A stretch of 64,000 nucleotides of DNA from Corbicula japonica. Taxonomy: Eukaryota; Mollusca; Bivalvia; Venerida; Cyrenidae. A program made the position numbers and the translations under genes. Location of the stretch: positions 806,001 through 870,000 of the forward strand of contig JAZAYU010000181.1 in assembly GCA_038501625.1 (NCBI GenBank), in the 5' to 3' direction. Below are positions 45,305 through 57,697 of the stretch, piece after piece (the first letter of the stretch is position 1; each line of letters opens with the position of its first letter). The notes under the pieces are model-generated. The model ran no database searches. It was not told the DNA's origin and saw only the letters and a program-made list of their open reading frames with translations.

Positions 45305-46660
45305 AACAACAGAAAGTAATCGTGGAACATTAAACGTTAAGTGACATAACGAACAAGAGAACATTATTAGTTAATGACCTACATAACTGACCGAATATTC
45401 TCAGAGAAGTAAACAAACCACCAGTTTTGGCTGTATGACTATATTTTCAGGCAACTTAAGATCGTGTATGACATAGTTCGTTTTTCATCCTTATGATAGA
45501 TTTGTCTAGATTTATAGGCAATATAAGATCATGTATAACTTCTAAATGATTATTTTTTATGGAGTCGTGGCAGCTCAGTTTGTAAATTGATGATAAGCAG
45601 GGTAATTGAGGTCCGAGGCAGCTAGAAAAGAAAGCAAATGACCAATCTAAATATCATAGCACGATATGATTTATATCAACTATTATAAAGGATTGAAAAT
45701 CATAACTTCAATTTTCACATTAAACATAATTTATATGGACATTTAAAAAAATTGGGGTTTTTTTTGTGTTTTGATGTAAATATTATATATGTAAGCATTT
45801 TTTACTGTTCTAACAAATAACAAATAAATAAACATTTGCAACATTTATTAATACAAAGTTTTATTAGACTGCATTTTTCCATTACAGAGATTTTGTCTGA
45901 TTGATCGCTTTTCTAGAACTCATCTTCATCCTTATTTATTATATAAATATTGCATTGAACATAAATTAAATACATGTATAGATTTTACTCTTTGAAATTA
46001 TCTGTAGGAGCACATTCGTGATTGATTTAAGGTTTTAAGGTAGAAATGGCAAAATTAAATTAAAAAATAGTTTTCTAAATCAACAAAACCTACATTTGTT
46101 TTTTCAAAACGGCGCAATTTTCTTCCTGAAAAATGACGTTTAAGTCTTTAAATGTATTCATCTTAATCCATGAAGAAGAAAATTATAAGCACATATATGT
46201 ATTCATCAGACAAACTAGATGATACTATTTCGCAGTAAACAACATCAAATTGACCAAAATATCAACTTTTGTTGTTTGGAAACGGGAAATTTGTCAGGCA
46301 TGTCAAAAGTGACGTCAGTGGTATACTTCGAAGTCTTGTAGTTTCGGAGTCCGTAATAATATTAAAGACGAAAAATATTTTCAGTTTTATCATTGTTTAA
46401 TGTGTTTGCAAAATTGTGTGAAAAATGTGCGCGTTCTACATGTACCTAATCGTATTTAGGGAAGGCTTACGTGGCGAATTAAACATAACTCAACAACACA
46501 ACACAAAAATATGTAACTTATAGCAACACAAAAATATGTAACTTATAGCAAATGCGTCAATATGCTAGGTTAATGCTTCTATTTTGTAAGGCTTTCGGGG
46601 GTAATCTTTACATTTATTTTAATTATACTTTTCTTACAATAAGAAATTCTACAGTTTACT
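45305..46660. other. Non-coding stretch with small tandem pair
   Basis: ACACAAAAATATGTAACTTA then TAGCA is repeated twice in tandem at about 46501-46551. GTGACGTCAGTGGTATACTT and CTTGTAGTTTCGGAG at 46310-46350 resemble a phrase at 9680-9720. No gene is supported. Confidence 0.45.
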
Positions 46661-46667
46661 CGTGAAA

Positions 46668-46792
46668 ATATTAAATTGCGCTCAACCCAGGGCTAGGTGT
46701 TTCCATTACTACCCAGTTATAAGCTCAATGAAACCAAGCCTACGATAGTCTCATATTTGTCGTGTTTGTTGCCCTTTTCATCTACAAGTATT
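46668..46792 (-). repeat. R1 fragment, minus
   Basis: AAATTGCGCTCAACCCAGGG, CTAGGTGTTTCCATTACTACCC and CATATTTGTCGTGTTTG. Confidence 0.6.
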
Positions 46793-46794
46793 AA

Positions 46795-47530
46795 AAATCA
46801 ATTGAACCTGTGTTTAAAATAAATTATTAGACAGAAATAAAATTTATTCTGCACATATTTACTATTATTGTTACCAGATGATTTATTGGAATGATTCCAG
46901 TATTTGAAAATACGTTTTTAAGGGGTGTAGTGTCCTGTCTAGCACTCTTAGAGTCGCAAATATTGTCGGGGACGAAACGTTATCAAATTTCACATATAAT
47001 CAATATGCTTTATGTTTACAATATTTATGAAAAAAGAAATAACTGACAATTTCTTTGCCCAATGCATGTTGTAAGTCTACCGTGTTTTTCGTCAGATTTC
47101 AAAAATGTTCAAATAATTCCGACATACGAGTAATAAACTAATAAGAATTAATATCTTCCATTATTTTGTCATAAACCATAGGTCAATTTTGTAACTCCCA
47201 TTAGCAAACATAAAAAACATGTTTTGTCGTCCTCTGTAAAAAATGATAGAAATACACAGTGGGTAATAAAAGGCAATATCATCACAACCTCGTTGACAAT
47301 TCTTAAAAGTACAACCTTATGATATGTTTTGACCGATGCATGCAATATTTTCATTAAGACTCCAGAATCGAAGTCGCAAATATACTACGTAGCAAATGTT
47401 GTTTACTCGAAATCTTGTGTCTGTAGCTTCCATTAGGACAAAACAACAATAGAGGCATTTTCCATATATTTGAGGCGTGGGCTGTGAATATAATCAGACT
47501 AACCACAAGTAAGTCCATATAGTTGAAATA
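46795..47530. other. Non-coding stretch
   Basis: No supported feature. Confidence 0.4.
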
Positions 47531-47534
47531 GGTG

Positions 47535-47690
47535 GAAATAAAGCTTGAAAGCCACCGAAAACGAAAGAAATATTAAAGGTTCGGTTTAATAGAGTGTTGA
47601 TGAGCAGTAATGGAAATTAATAATTCTGTCCAAGCCACCTAGCCCCAGGTTGAGCGATACTCGAATTTACAAAAATATGTCGTCCATTTA
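47535..47690 (+). repeat. R1 fragment, plus
   Basis: CTTGAAAGCCACCGAAAACG, AGGTTCGGTTTAATAGAG, GAGCAGTAATGG and CCACCTAGCCCCAGGTTGAGC. Confidence 0.65.
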
Positions 47691-47829
47691 AAGCAAAAAG
47701 TCAGTAAGTGCAATAGAAATGTATTTAGTTAGTTATTGAGTTTGTGCACTAAATGGACGATATGTACCATTCTAAAAGACCTTAAAAGTGGATAATTAAT
47801 AACAGCAGAAAATAGAAAACTGTTTTTTA

Positions 47830-48264
47830 AATCCCTGCTATCATGTTGTTTCTGTCTTGATCCCAGGGGCACTGGTCCTTGTAAGGTCATTAAGTACTCA
47901 CCTTCTTGCTTGGCAATTCAATTAGCTTTTTATGTTTTATGTTACTGTGCTTTTGCGTGAAACTTTTCTCAGTTGATGGGTGTGTTCGAGTTAATTAACA
48001 ACTTGAAAGATAAATTGTACTTGTTTGTTCTTATTAGATCCAGTTTGAGCAAGTCTGCGGTTGTCAACCTAGAACATGATTTAAAGCCCCAGTGCAACAT
48101 TTTTGCCACTGACCGTTCCAATGCGGTTACCCCTTATTGTCTGTGGTACGCAGTTTGCAAATGACAATTTTAGTAACCATGCTCTCTGTTTTCTTTGCCT
48201 TTTGGCTGAGTTGGGATGGATCTGGATGTGACCATTCCTGATATGCATATTTCACCTTTTTGCA
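47830..48264 (+). repeat. R2 dispersed repeat, extended copy, plus
   Basis: It includes the extended upstream part (TGATCCCAGGGGCACTGGTCC, AGGTCATTAAGTACTCACC) also seen in the 23940-24690 copy, then GCTTTTGCGTGAAAC, CAACCTAGAACATG, CCACTGACCGTTCCAATGCGG and CTGATATGCATATTTCACC. Confidence 0.75.
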
Positions 48265-48269
48265 ATCTT

Positions 48270-49290
48270 TAAATCCACAAAGATTTTTCTTTCCTTGAAA
48301 AACCTATTATCAACTTGCTTGGTTTCTTGCTGTGGAGACAATAGTGTATATATCCAATCAAAAGATTCATAAGCTTATAAACCACAAAGAAAAAAGGTCT
48401 TGTTGATATTACATCGCATGCGATTATAATGGTCGACACAACACATACGAAATACAGATTAATTTTTAAATCAAAATAACATTACTTCTACGCCATAACG
48501 TTTGACAAATGGAAAATTTATTTGTACGTTAAAGTCACTCCCAAAGTTTCATTAAGTTTCTAATTTAGTAAAATTCGGGACGATTTGGTTCCTGTCAAGG
48601 GCAATCAAATGAATGACCGATTGGTTATTTATTGTAAAAACATTTTACTGGTGATATAGAAAATATGTTATTATTTAAAGCAAGCTTAAAGACATCTCGG
48701 CATTGAACAATATTTTTTCAAACTCTTTGAACCACAATAAATTCATGACGGATATTTTGAGCGTTTAATAGCGCGGTTGAAAGTCATTAGGGACAACAAC
48801 TTGAGAAGCAAGATATACGTAGAGTCATATTATCTTCTTTTAAAAGATAATCGCAGGTCTGTAGTCTTTTTTCAGGAAATCTGTAATTGCCACTGAGCAG
48901 TAAATTCTGCCAAATGAAGAGACGTGAAGTCCTCATTAGAAAAAGTCGCAAAGTTGAAAGACATTACTCTATCATTTTCAAATGTTACATGATTTAAGAA
49001 AAGCTTGAATTATGTTTTATGATTAAAGAAAACCTTGAATTATTTTAAGTTAAACTAGTACAAACCCGAGTTGTTATCAATAAAAACTTGTGAAGGCCAA
49101 CCTCTCCTGGAATATGAAAACTCGAAAGCGGAAGTCTTGACATAAACAAAGAAACAATAAAAATAGGTTTAATGACTCGTATAACACTATGACATCGATT
49201 GAGGCGTATAAGTCGCTGGATGAAAATATATTGTGTCTAACAGCACATTGGCAATGAACTATTTGATTTTAATACTGTCTATTCGTCGTG
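48270..49290. other. Non-coding stretch with a small tandem pair
   Basis: TTTAAGAAAAGCTTGAATTAT and ATTAAAGAAAACCTTGAATTA form a short tandem pair at about 48990-49040. Nothing else is supported. Confidence 0.4.
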
Positions 49291-49296
49291 GTAGGT

Positions 49297-49490
49297 GAAC
49301 ATAAAGTTGAACAGACAACATTAATTATTATGCATTACGCGTTAAAACTATCATTTTATTGACAAAATGTGTAAGAAGCACTTGTTAGTTATGAGAAATT
49401 TATAGTTAGTTGTAAGTTCTTTCTAAATATAGTAACAACTAAAATGTCACAAAATATGACTGAAGGTACATTTTCCCGTGGCGCGCCCCA
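49297..49490. mobile_element. MITE with GGGGCGCG end, 5'-truncated
   Basis: It shares AACATAAAGTTGAACAGACA, the ATTATGCATTACGCG block, TTCTTTCTAAATATAGTAAC and the end ATTTTCCCGTGGCGCGCCCC with the complete copy at 56486. The other inverted end is missing. Confidence 0.8.
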
Positions 49491-49728
49491 TGTGCAAACG
49501 GTTTAGTAGTAGTTTCATAGATAGAATTTAGCTACCCTGATACATCTTACTTTCTCTTATGTCTTGCAGATAATGATGACAAATTTCAGTTACAGTAAGA
49601 GCCAATCGTTCATTGTGCTTTAGTATGTGCTCTAGTATACAATTAGTTACCTATGTTAGATAATGACAATCAGTATATCAGGGTTATCAGCGCAATATTG
49701 TTTGCGAGTTCTCGACGTTTTTTGGCCT

Positions 49729-49874
49729 GTGCCCAAGATCATAAAACTAAATCTGGAGATCAGTCTCAAATCTCAAGCATCTGATTGGCTGAAATGGCGA
49801 CCAGTCGCCATTTCAGCCAATCAGATCCTTGAGATTTGAGACTGATCTCAAAACTTAGTTTTATGATCTTGGGC
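49729..49874. mobile_element. Foldback MITE, subfamily with AAGATCATAAAAC ends
   Basis: Its ends are GTGCCCAAGATCATAAAAC and GTTTTATGATCTTGGGC, which differ from the AAGGTTATAAAAC ends of the other copies, while the core (TCAAATCTCAAGC, ATCTGATTGGCTG) is shared. The half copy at 2452-2515 belongs to this subfamily. Confidence 0.9.
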
Positions 49875-49879
49875 CCAGG

Positions 49880-50830
49880 AAGTGTCACCCAACGGGCTTG
49901 ATTCCAGTTGTTGGCTTACATTTTCTGTCATATTATGTCAGTGTTAATTTGATATATCGTCATTAGCATTGTTTAATATCAAAAAAGGTATAACTAAATA
50001 TCAACTTGTTAAACTTATCTTAAAGAGTATATTTTATCTCGTTATTGACAACTGTTTTTTCTGTTTGTTATATTTTGCAATATTCTATCAATCTATTTTT
50101 CTTTGATGTCAACACCTCGCGGGGACGTAGACATTCGCGCGTCAAAGACCGAGACTGTAAGTAGAACATCGATAAAAAGTTATAAAAAATATACATGGGT
50201 GTTATGTTAAAAGGATAAAAGAAAGAGTTTGCAGTGCTATTGTGATTGGTGTTTAATACAGCAAATAGCTGTAGATAGATATTTGGGAAGACCTAATGAT
50301 ATACTTGCATTTTCTAGTGATTTTAGTCCATGTGATTTTATTGTCCTAATTATGCATTTATTCTCCAAAATGCATAATTTGGAATGCCGTCTGCTGTAGA
50401 CATCATTTTGAAGAAATAACGTCAATTTTCAGAAGACAATTTACAATTTATCGCTCTTGCAAAATATTGCTCATTCTACAGCTGAACTACAAAATAGACG
50501 CCAAAACATTTCAGCCGTAAGAACTTTGAAAATGTGCATCTTGAGAAATGCAGCATAATCTTATCTTGGATAAAGTGCTTATATTTTTTCTCAATAAGCC
50601 GATGCTTCGTATATTTGTATACGGACGATATCATGGACATATAATCTGCAATTGACTTGCTAGCTAATAAGATACAGTTGAGCCTTGAATTACAAGTTGT
50701 TCATGGGAATTCGTTATTTGATTAGCCTATTTGAGTGGGAGTATATTCAGTTTATTAGCTTGACCGTCTCGTTGCGGATGGGGGTATAATTATTTTGACT
50801 ACTTGTTGGGAACTACTTTATGTTTGTAGC
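49880..50830. other. Non-coding stretch
   Basis: No supported gene or repeat. Confidence 0.4.
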
Positions 50831-50833
50831 GAA

Positions 50834-51345
50834 TTAGATGAAAATTGAACATTGAAAGCCACCGAACACGACAAATATAAAAATATTGCAGGCTCGGTTT
50901 AATTGAGCCTGCTCATGGGCAGTAATGGAAATGCACATTATTGAACACGCCGCCTAGCCCCGGTTGAGCGCAACTCAATATTTACACCAATGACCAGTGC
51001 AATATTGATCCATCCCAAACGCATATGACGGTGAACATGGAACCTTCAATACGGTTTTTTTCAGATTAATATCATTCCATGTTCAGCGGCGTATGGTCCC
51101 CAGACAAATGAATGGTTTTGCCCTAAACGAGAAAACAATGGACGGAATTAAACAAAATAGCAATTTGACAGGGCATCTGAGAATATAAATCATGCATATC
51201 ACAGACAACGCCAAAGGCAAAATTTAAAAAGCAGGAAATATATCCTTGGGGTGATTGAACAATATCCGAATCTATATCGGCTAGGATATTGAAACAACCC
51301 ATCTATAAACTGGCCGAAATATTTAAACAAAGGTAATTTTAGAAG
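50834..51345 (+). repeat. R1 dispersed repeat, longest copy, plus
   Basis: All R1 blocks are present, from TAGATGAAAATTGAACATTG through GGCTCGGTTTAATTGAGCC, CCTAGCCCCGGTTGAGCGC, GTTCAGCGGCGTATGGTC and CAACGCCAAAGGCAAAATTT to CTGGCCGAAATATTTAAAC. It sets the family's far boundary near 51345. Confidence 0.85.
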
Positions 51346-51504
51346 TACTATTGACATAGTACATAAATATCATGTTCAACGACCTTCAAAGGACCTTCAA
51401 AGTGAGTTGTATCACGTTTACATTTGGTTGTAGAGCAAGGAATAACTAACTCTTCTTCGTTATGTTTGTATTTAGTTGTATTTATTACGTTTATGATTGC
51501 CTCT

Positions 51505-51600
51505 AGATCAAAAAAGTGAAATATACATATCAGGAATCGCCACACTCACAAAACACAGCCTCCTCACGAAGCGAAAAAGAAGAGAGGAGAAAATGAATAA
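51505..51600 (-). repeat. R2 fragment, minus
   Basis: AAGTGAAATATACATATCAGG, CGCCACACTCACAAAAC and AAAAAGAAGAGAGGAG are the R2 end in reverse. Confidence 0.6.
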
Positions 51601-51604
51601 TTAA

Positions 51605-54025
51605 TCTATCTTGAAGTTTGTTTTGTTTGTATAAAGTTGTTTATCGAGAAATATGGAGAATTATTTGAACTGTACCTCTTCAAGAACCGCTTGATGAATT
51701 TTACTTATCTTGGTCTGTTGAATTCTAACTAATTTTGTTCAAACTTCGTGAAAAAAATTCGCTACGTGTTACAATATGGCTGTCACAATTATTATGTATT
51801 CTTCTCACCAACTGCTTGTATTCATTTCACTAAGTCAGCTCTTTATGATCCTTTAATTGACCTTTACTAGATTCTATTTTTTTTGTTTAAACGATTTCAC
51901 AAAATTTCACAAACGTATCCAACCTAGCTAAAAATAGAAGTCCTTGAAGTGCTTATGCTGAACAACAACATGCTTCCTTATTTCAGCTTCTCTCTAAGTC
52001 CTTGGTTGTCTGAGCTATAAAGCTTTAAAAGAATTTTTCCCAAGAAGTTATTTAACGCGTTAAAATTTACTAAATCTGACTTTTTGCTATCAAAATTCGA
52101 CCTTCCTCAGATTTGTGAAAATGGTTTTGCTTAACTGTACATTATTGTTAACAATGCTAAATATAGATAATGATTACATAAGATTCATCCTTAACATTAT
52201 GCTACATACATATAAAAGAGAAAGTCACATCTAAAAACACGGCTCCAAAACAAACTTAACATGACTAATACTTCGAAAAATGAGACATCACAAACAATAA
52301 ATGAAAAATATAACATGACAGGTCAACGCATTGTAACAGACATTTACTTATTGAAACATGTTTGTCAGAGGGAGGGATCTTTATCTTGTTCTAGAGCTCA
52401 GCATCTCACAACCGCCATATCACGTGTGAATAAACGTGTTTAACAAATGATTTAGTGTAAAATTCGCTACTAAAGTAAGGTGGAACAAGTAACAATTCTT
52501 AAAACTATTTCTTCTCTAAGACAGACTGTAGCATTCTGACAACGCCTCCTAAAAGGATTTCGCTTTTCTATTAATATGGTTGTTATTATTATAAATAGAT
52601 ATTAATTCTCAAAACTGACTACAGAAACATTTCAAAAGGTTTTTACAAGACCTTTCGACAGATTGTTCAGCTCTGCTAATCAATAGAGATGTCTTTTCAT
52701 TCAGTGATGATATCAATTATACAGCCCTTTGACATATTTGAGGCCGTTGAACAAGTGTTTATTTTCTCCCCTTCTGTTTTGCTGTGTGATGGGACTCTGT
52801 CTTTAGAAGTGGATATCCCTGATATTCACATTTTACAGGAAAGTAACAGATTTTCGCCGGCGTATTTTCGTTCGAGTAATTCATAAATGCCAGCTTTAAT
52901 ACGGGAACTTATGCAAAAAAATCTTTATAAATAATTCAAAGGAAGAATTAAAAACTCCGTTAAATGACGGTTCACCTCAATCACGTGGTAAATCCACGTG
53001 TCTCCACGATATTTTAATTTATGCGAGTGCTCCAGACAATTTAGTGTACTACAAATAAGTCGGCAGCAAGGAATTCGAGGTACTTTCATCTCAATTTATA
53101 TTTACGGGCACACTTTAATAGAACTTTCTTAAATCTACCTATTTACAGTTCAGGGTGGATTGCTTTAATGCCTCGGATGTTGTTAATATTGATTTTACAA
53201 TCCAATGACTATAAATCATCGAAATGGAGCGAAGCTTGCCGAAAATTTGGTCTTATCAGTATATATTATATTCTCTCGTCAGTGCATTTTACTGCGTTAT
53301 TAGCGCTATAATAACTTTAGCTTCAAAATGTATTTACTCGTACGTCGGTTGTTCAAGAATACGACATCACATTTAATTTGTTTAATTAGAAGAAAAGGAA
53401 ACTTTGTTACCTTGTTATTTTGTTCAAATGTCTTCTACAGTTTTTATTATAAATTTTAATACACTTTTGTATTTTAACATTTTATATTTTCATATTTTCA
53501 AAGCCCATATCTCGTTGTCAACTTTCCTCCAAGGCATGTAGTTATCTTTCAGTATTTAGTGTGTAAATTATATCATGTTCTGATAGATAGTTTAGTCTTC
53601 ATAAATACTGGCAATTTTAGTTTAATTTATTTTATGTAAATCCTAATTATCTTATTAAATTAACTTATTCTTATATAAGTTTTCTTAAGTCAATTATTGA
53701 TCATGTGAACTTTGTTCTTGTGATAATCTGTTCTTATCAATTATTTTTTTATAATATTTTACACAATCTGTTCACTAATGTGGTTATTTCTTAACAATTT
53801 TTTTTAAAACACTGGCTATTTGTGATCCTATTTACTTTAATCTCCCCATGTCATACAACACTATATGTCAAGGACCACAATGGAAATAAGGATAAATTAC
53901 TACTCTTTTTTGTGTTATCCTTGACATTTAATGTTGAGTGACATAGCTGTATTAATTCATTCTTTGTTATATTGTTTCTGCATGTCTTAATATTTTATGC
54001 CATGTTATTACACATTTTATCTATC
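51605..54025. other. Long non-coding stretch
   Basis: Weak R2 echoes occur at 52275-52325 (minus) and 52735-52840 (plus). A small palindrome with two E-boxes (CACGTGG...CCACGTG) is at about 52982-53000. No gene is supported. Confidence 0.4.
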
Positions 54026-54031
54026 TATCTA

Positions 54032-54586
54032 CTCAAAAAAAAGTATCCACTTTCCTATTTTAAATTTTGTAAAATTTGAAAAATAAAACTCAAAATACTT
54101 CATATTAAGAACAAATTTGCTTTTCTGTTATCATTGCAAAGCGATAAAGTATTCTTGAAAATCTGCAGCCACGACTAAGTTATCTTTCCCTGTGTTATAA
54201 TAAGGGTTTCAGTAAAATGTCAGCGATTCTTTGAAATATTCACATTAATTTGAATTAAATCACTTTCTCTACATCTTGTGGATAAATAAAATCACAAAAT
54301 ATTTATCAATAACACAACTGGTCCTTGATAAACAAGGCTAGAAATTCCAACAATTCCCAATTACCTCCCTTTATATTGAATATGTAGTGTTTTATAATCC
54401 AGGATTAATTGTTATTCGACTGGCAGTTCCTCAGGTCTTGATGTGGAAGTTTTTATTCATGAACAATTAAACTTAAAAACAACTGAGATTTTCTAACAAA
54501 ACACCATTCAAAGCGTTCCTGAATAAATGAAACTATGTCAATGAGAATATAAGCACAAAAAGTGGATACTTTTTATTTTTGTTCAG
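54032..54586. mobile_element. TA-flanked MITE with AAAGTATCCACTTT ends
   Basis: The left end CTCAAAAAAAAGTATCCAC and the right end (complement CTGAACAAAAATAAAAAG then TATCCACTTT) are inverted repeats, offset by a few bases. TA lies at both sides (54030-54031 and 54587-54588). The ACTGAACAAAAAT-type terminus is common in Tc1/mariner relatives. Length is 555 bp, with no coding frame. Confidence 0.75.
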
Positions 54587-54749
54587 TATATGTAAAAGTG
54601 GATACATGTCACATCATCCGCAATAGAACTTTCAATACTTTTTTAAAATTAAGATTGTTCTTCGCAGTTTCTGATCCCTTTGTATCTTTATATATTTCTG
54701 CTAGTCAGTGAGTAAATGACTGATCCAGAAAGAAATTATTTTCCTAGGC

Positions 54750-54990
54750 TTGATAAATTTCTTTTGAATAAAACGTACAGATGGTTAACCAAAGTTTCTC
54801 ATTTGCGTAACTATCATAAAGTAAATCGCTTAATAATTCTCTTTTGAATAAAACGTACAGATGGTAAACCCAAGTCCTCATTTGCGTAGCTGTCAAACAG
54901 TAAATCGCTTTATAATTTTCTTTTAAATAAAGCGAATAGATGCTGAACCCAAGTTCGTCATTATTGCCAGCTGTCAGACATTAAAACGCA
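54750..54990. repeat. 80-bp tandem repeat, three units
   Basis: CTTTTGAATAAAACGTACAG occurs at 54761 and 54841 and CTTTTAAATAAAGCG at about 54920. Each is followed by a CTCATTTGCGTA-like block and AGTAAATCGCTT. Confidence 0.8.
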
Positions 54991-55357
54991 GATCTTTCTT
55001 GACTTTATTGATATTCAATTAACTGCAGACAAAAGTTAAATGGCGGATTTGTGACCATAATGAAATGATTAAGTAAAAAACATATTAATCGTAACAAAAA
55101 ACATTAGTTAATTATCATTAACACCGCGTATATAAAGACACTGGTTAGATTTCAAGATTTATCCTGTATCGGCTTCATGACGTATCTAAAACTCGTAGAA
55201 AAATAATAATTGATATAAAAACCGATTAGTTTACATGCGTTAGGCTGAATGTAAAACAAATTGTAAACAGAAGCCTTTCAACCTAAATTAAGTCTGCTTC
55301 AATAATTATTGTATTTTGAGATGAAGGGTAACATACACTACGAGCGTATATTATGAT

Positions 55358-55432
55358 CTTTACTGAGCCTGCAATATTTTCATATTTGTCGTGTTTGGTG
55401 GCTTTCAAATGACCATTTTCATCTATTTTAAA
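55358..55432 (-). repeat. R1 fragment, minus
   Basis: GAGCCTGCAATATTTTCATA then TTTGTCGTGTTTGGTGGC and TTTTCATCTATT. Confidence 0.6.
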
Positions 55433-55509
55433 AACTAAAAGGACACGAAAGAAAATTGCGATAGGGCTAAAAAAAAAAAGTTCAGGTTGACATTGATTGT
55501 GGTTTTGAG

Positions 55510-55712
55510 ATGATTGTCAAACTGATTGGTTGGTTGGAGCTAATTCACCAAGAAAATTGCCACTGACCGTTCCAAGGCGGTACCGCTCAGGTTCCACTGT
55601 TGTTTTTTTGTATGTGGTCAGAGACTGATCTTTTTCTGAACGCATTTTTCTCTTTCTCTTTCTGACTTTTGGCTATGGGAAAGCTGGGTGTGTTTTCTGA
55701 GTGTGGCTTTGC
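55510..55712 (+). repeat. R2 fragment, plus
   Basis: TTGGTTGGAGCTAATTCACC joins directly to CCACTGACCGTTCCAAGGCGG, so the GTGCACC block is deleted. It ends at TTTTCTGAGTGTGGC. Confidence 0.65.
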
Positions 55713-55716
55713 CTGG

Positions 55717-55854
55717 CTCCAAGGTTATAAAACTGAGCATGGAAACCAGTCTCAAATCTCAAGCATCTGATTGGCTGAAATGGCGACTGGTCAGCCAATC
55801 AGATGCTTGAGATTTGAGACTGGTTTCCAATCTCAGCTTTATAACCTTGGGCAC
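55717..55854. mobile_element. Foldback MITE (CCAATCAGATGC family), short loop
   Basis: Complete ends (CCAAGGTTATAAAACTGAG and CAGCTTTATAACCTTGG). The centre has lost part of one arm (GGCGACTGGTCAGCC instead of GGCGACCAGTCGCC). Confidence 0.92.
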
Positions 55855-55855
55855 C

Positions 55856-56328
55856 GATGTTCGTTTCCCTTTTTTCTGAACAATTATAAAGTTACCCAAT
55901 TCGTCATTTAGGTTTCTATGATGAAAATAAAATTATAACATGTATTGTTCATCTTAAAATTGCTTTATAATCGCCGCTGAACATGAAATGGTATTAATCA
56001 CATTGAAGGCATGACCAGTCACCATTTCAGCCAATCACATGCTTGAGATTTGAGACTGGTTTCCATGCTCAGTTTTATAACCTTGGGCACTGATGTTCGT
56101 TTCCCTTTTTTCCGAACAATTATAAAGTTACCCAATTCGTCATTTAGGTTTCTATGATGAAAATAAAATTGTAACATGTATTGTTAATCTTAAAATTGCT
56201 TTATAATCGCCGCTTAACATGAAATGGTATTAATCACATTGAAGGCTTGACCAGTCGCCATTTTAGCCAATCAGATGCTTGAGATTTGAGACTGGTTTAC
56301 AATCTCAGCTTTATAACCTTCAACCCAG
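55856..56328. repeat. 236-bp tandem duplication carrying MITE half-copies
   Basis: GATGTTCGTTTCCCTTTTTT...CGCCGCT.AACATGAAATGG starts at 55856 and again at 56092, period 236. Each unit ends in only the right half of the foldback MITE (about 56010-56090 and 56250-56325). The duplication therefore happened after the MITE was present, and its breakpoints fell near the MITE centre and end. Confidence 0.92.
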
Positions 56329-56468
56329 TTTGATAGAGCCTGTTCACCGACAGTAAGTGAAATTCATATTTCTTCCCATGCCACGGGTTAAGCGCAACTA
56401 AATATTTACTCAAGTAAACAATTTAAATTCATCCCAAACGATAATATATGCATATGGCGGTGCAAATG
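56325..56468 (+). repeat. R1 fragment, plus
   Basis: GTTTGATAGAGCCTGTTCACC, CGGGTTAAGCGCAAC, CATCCCAAACGATAA and CATATGGCGGTG. Confidence 0.65.
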
Positions 56469-56485
56469 GAAGATTTTATATAATA

Positions 56486-56734
56486 AGGCACGCCACGGCA
56501 AAAGGTACCTTCGGGCAGTTGACGTCAATCCTTGAAACGACGTCATAAAGTTGAGCAGACGACATGAATTATTATGCAATTCGCGGTAAAAATACCATTT
56601 TATTGTCAAAATGTGTAACAAAATCACTGTTTTGTTATGTGAAAATAATAGAAATTTGAAAGTTCTTTCTAAATATAGTAACAACAAAAATGACAAAAAA
56701 AATGACCGAAGATACCTTTTCCCGTGACGTGCCT
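56486..56734. mobile_element. MITE with CACGTCACGGG-type ends, complete
   Basis: The ends are AGGCACGCCACGGCAAAAGG and the mirror CTTTTCCCGTGACGTGCCT. TTGACGTCAA (around 56520-56527) and CGACGTCA (56539-56546) near one end repeat the CRE-like pair of the 39575 copy. A minus-strand open frame (56406-56756) merely spans the element. Confidence 0.85.
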
Positions 56735-56739
56735 CTGAT

Positions 56740-57695
56740 ATAAAAATTACTAGCATGATCGAAGATCAGATTTTAATCAAAGATGTTTGTTCTCGCTATT
56801 TTCGTCAATATGTTCACACCGTAAACATATGGCATTCTTAATGTCGTTCAAGGTCCCAGTTTACTTTATGAGGCAATAATCCCCAAAAAGACATAAAAAG
56901 GTATTATCTGCATTATGTTTTAAGTACAAAACAGTAATCATTGACTTTGAAGGGATTCGAGAACTTTCCCTAATTATAGAGTATTTGATCCTTTCTTTGA
57001 GCTTGCGTCTACAATTTTAAGTTAAAAATTGTTAGAGGATGGGTAATTTCTAAGACATAAAATGCCAAGAAAGATGCCATTTATCCTAAGCGACAGAGGC
57101 TAATCAAACGAGTCTTTAAAAACTATTTAACAGATAAATACGGAAATTTTAAAGTTATGTAAAACAGAAAAATGCAGGTTCGGTTTGATTAAGCATAAAT
57201 TACAAAGAACCAAGGCCATTATGAAATTAGAAAGTTAAGACAAAAAATTCAAAGTATTTAGCATATTGCAAAAACCTTCTTTCGTCGTGATATTTTAGGG
57301 AACACATGATTGAAAAAAAAATCTTTATAAAGATTAACTGCGTTAATGAAAAAAATTGTCCGTTATATAACATAGTAAATAAGACGCAGTTGAGTTAGCA
57401 TTATTCCCTTCATCTTGATTTACGTGTAACTAAAATCCTACATAGTTATTAACGTGCAATAAAAATAGAAGACCCGAGATGACCAACATCACGCAAGTTT
57501 GAATGTTAAACTACATCTCAATCATCATAACGAAAAGATTCAAAGTTTATGTTTATGAATGTGAATCGCATATGAAAAAAAAGTTTTCGTACAGGTCTTG
57601 GCTTTGCTTACATATATGTATGGCTTTATATGTATAAGCAATAAAAAAGAAACAACGAGTTAAGACTTTTTCTGTTTACCATTTTAAAAATTGAA
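56740..57695. other. Non-coding stretch
   Basis: No supported feature. Confidence 0.4.
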
Positions 57696-57697
57696 GA

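Noticed and set aside
45558..45625. tRNA-like sequence (GTGGCAGCTCAGTTTG)
   Set aside because: Only an A-box-like string is present. There is no B-box at the right distance.
56406..56756. 116-codon minus-strand protein
   Set aside because: It spans a complete MITE and part of R1, so it is a repeat shadow.
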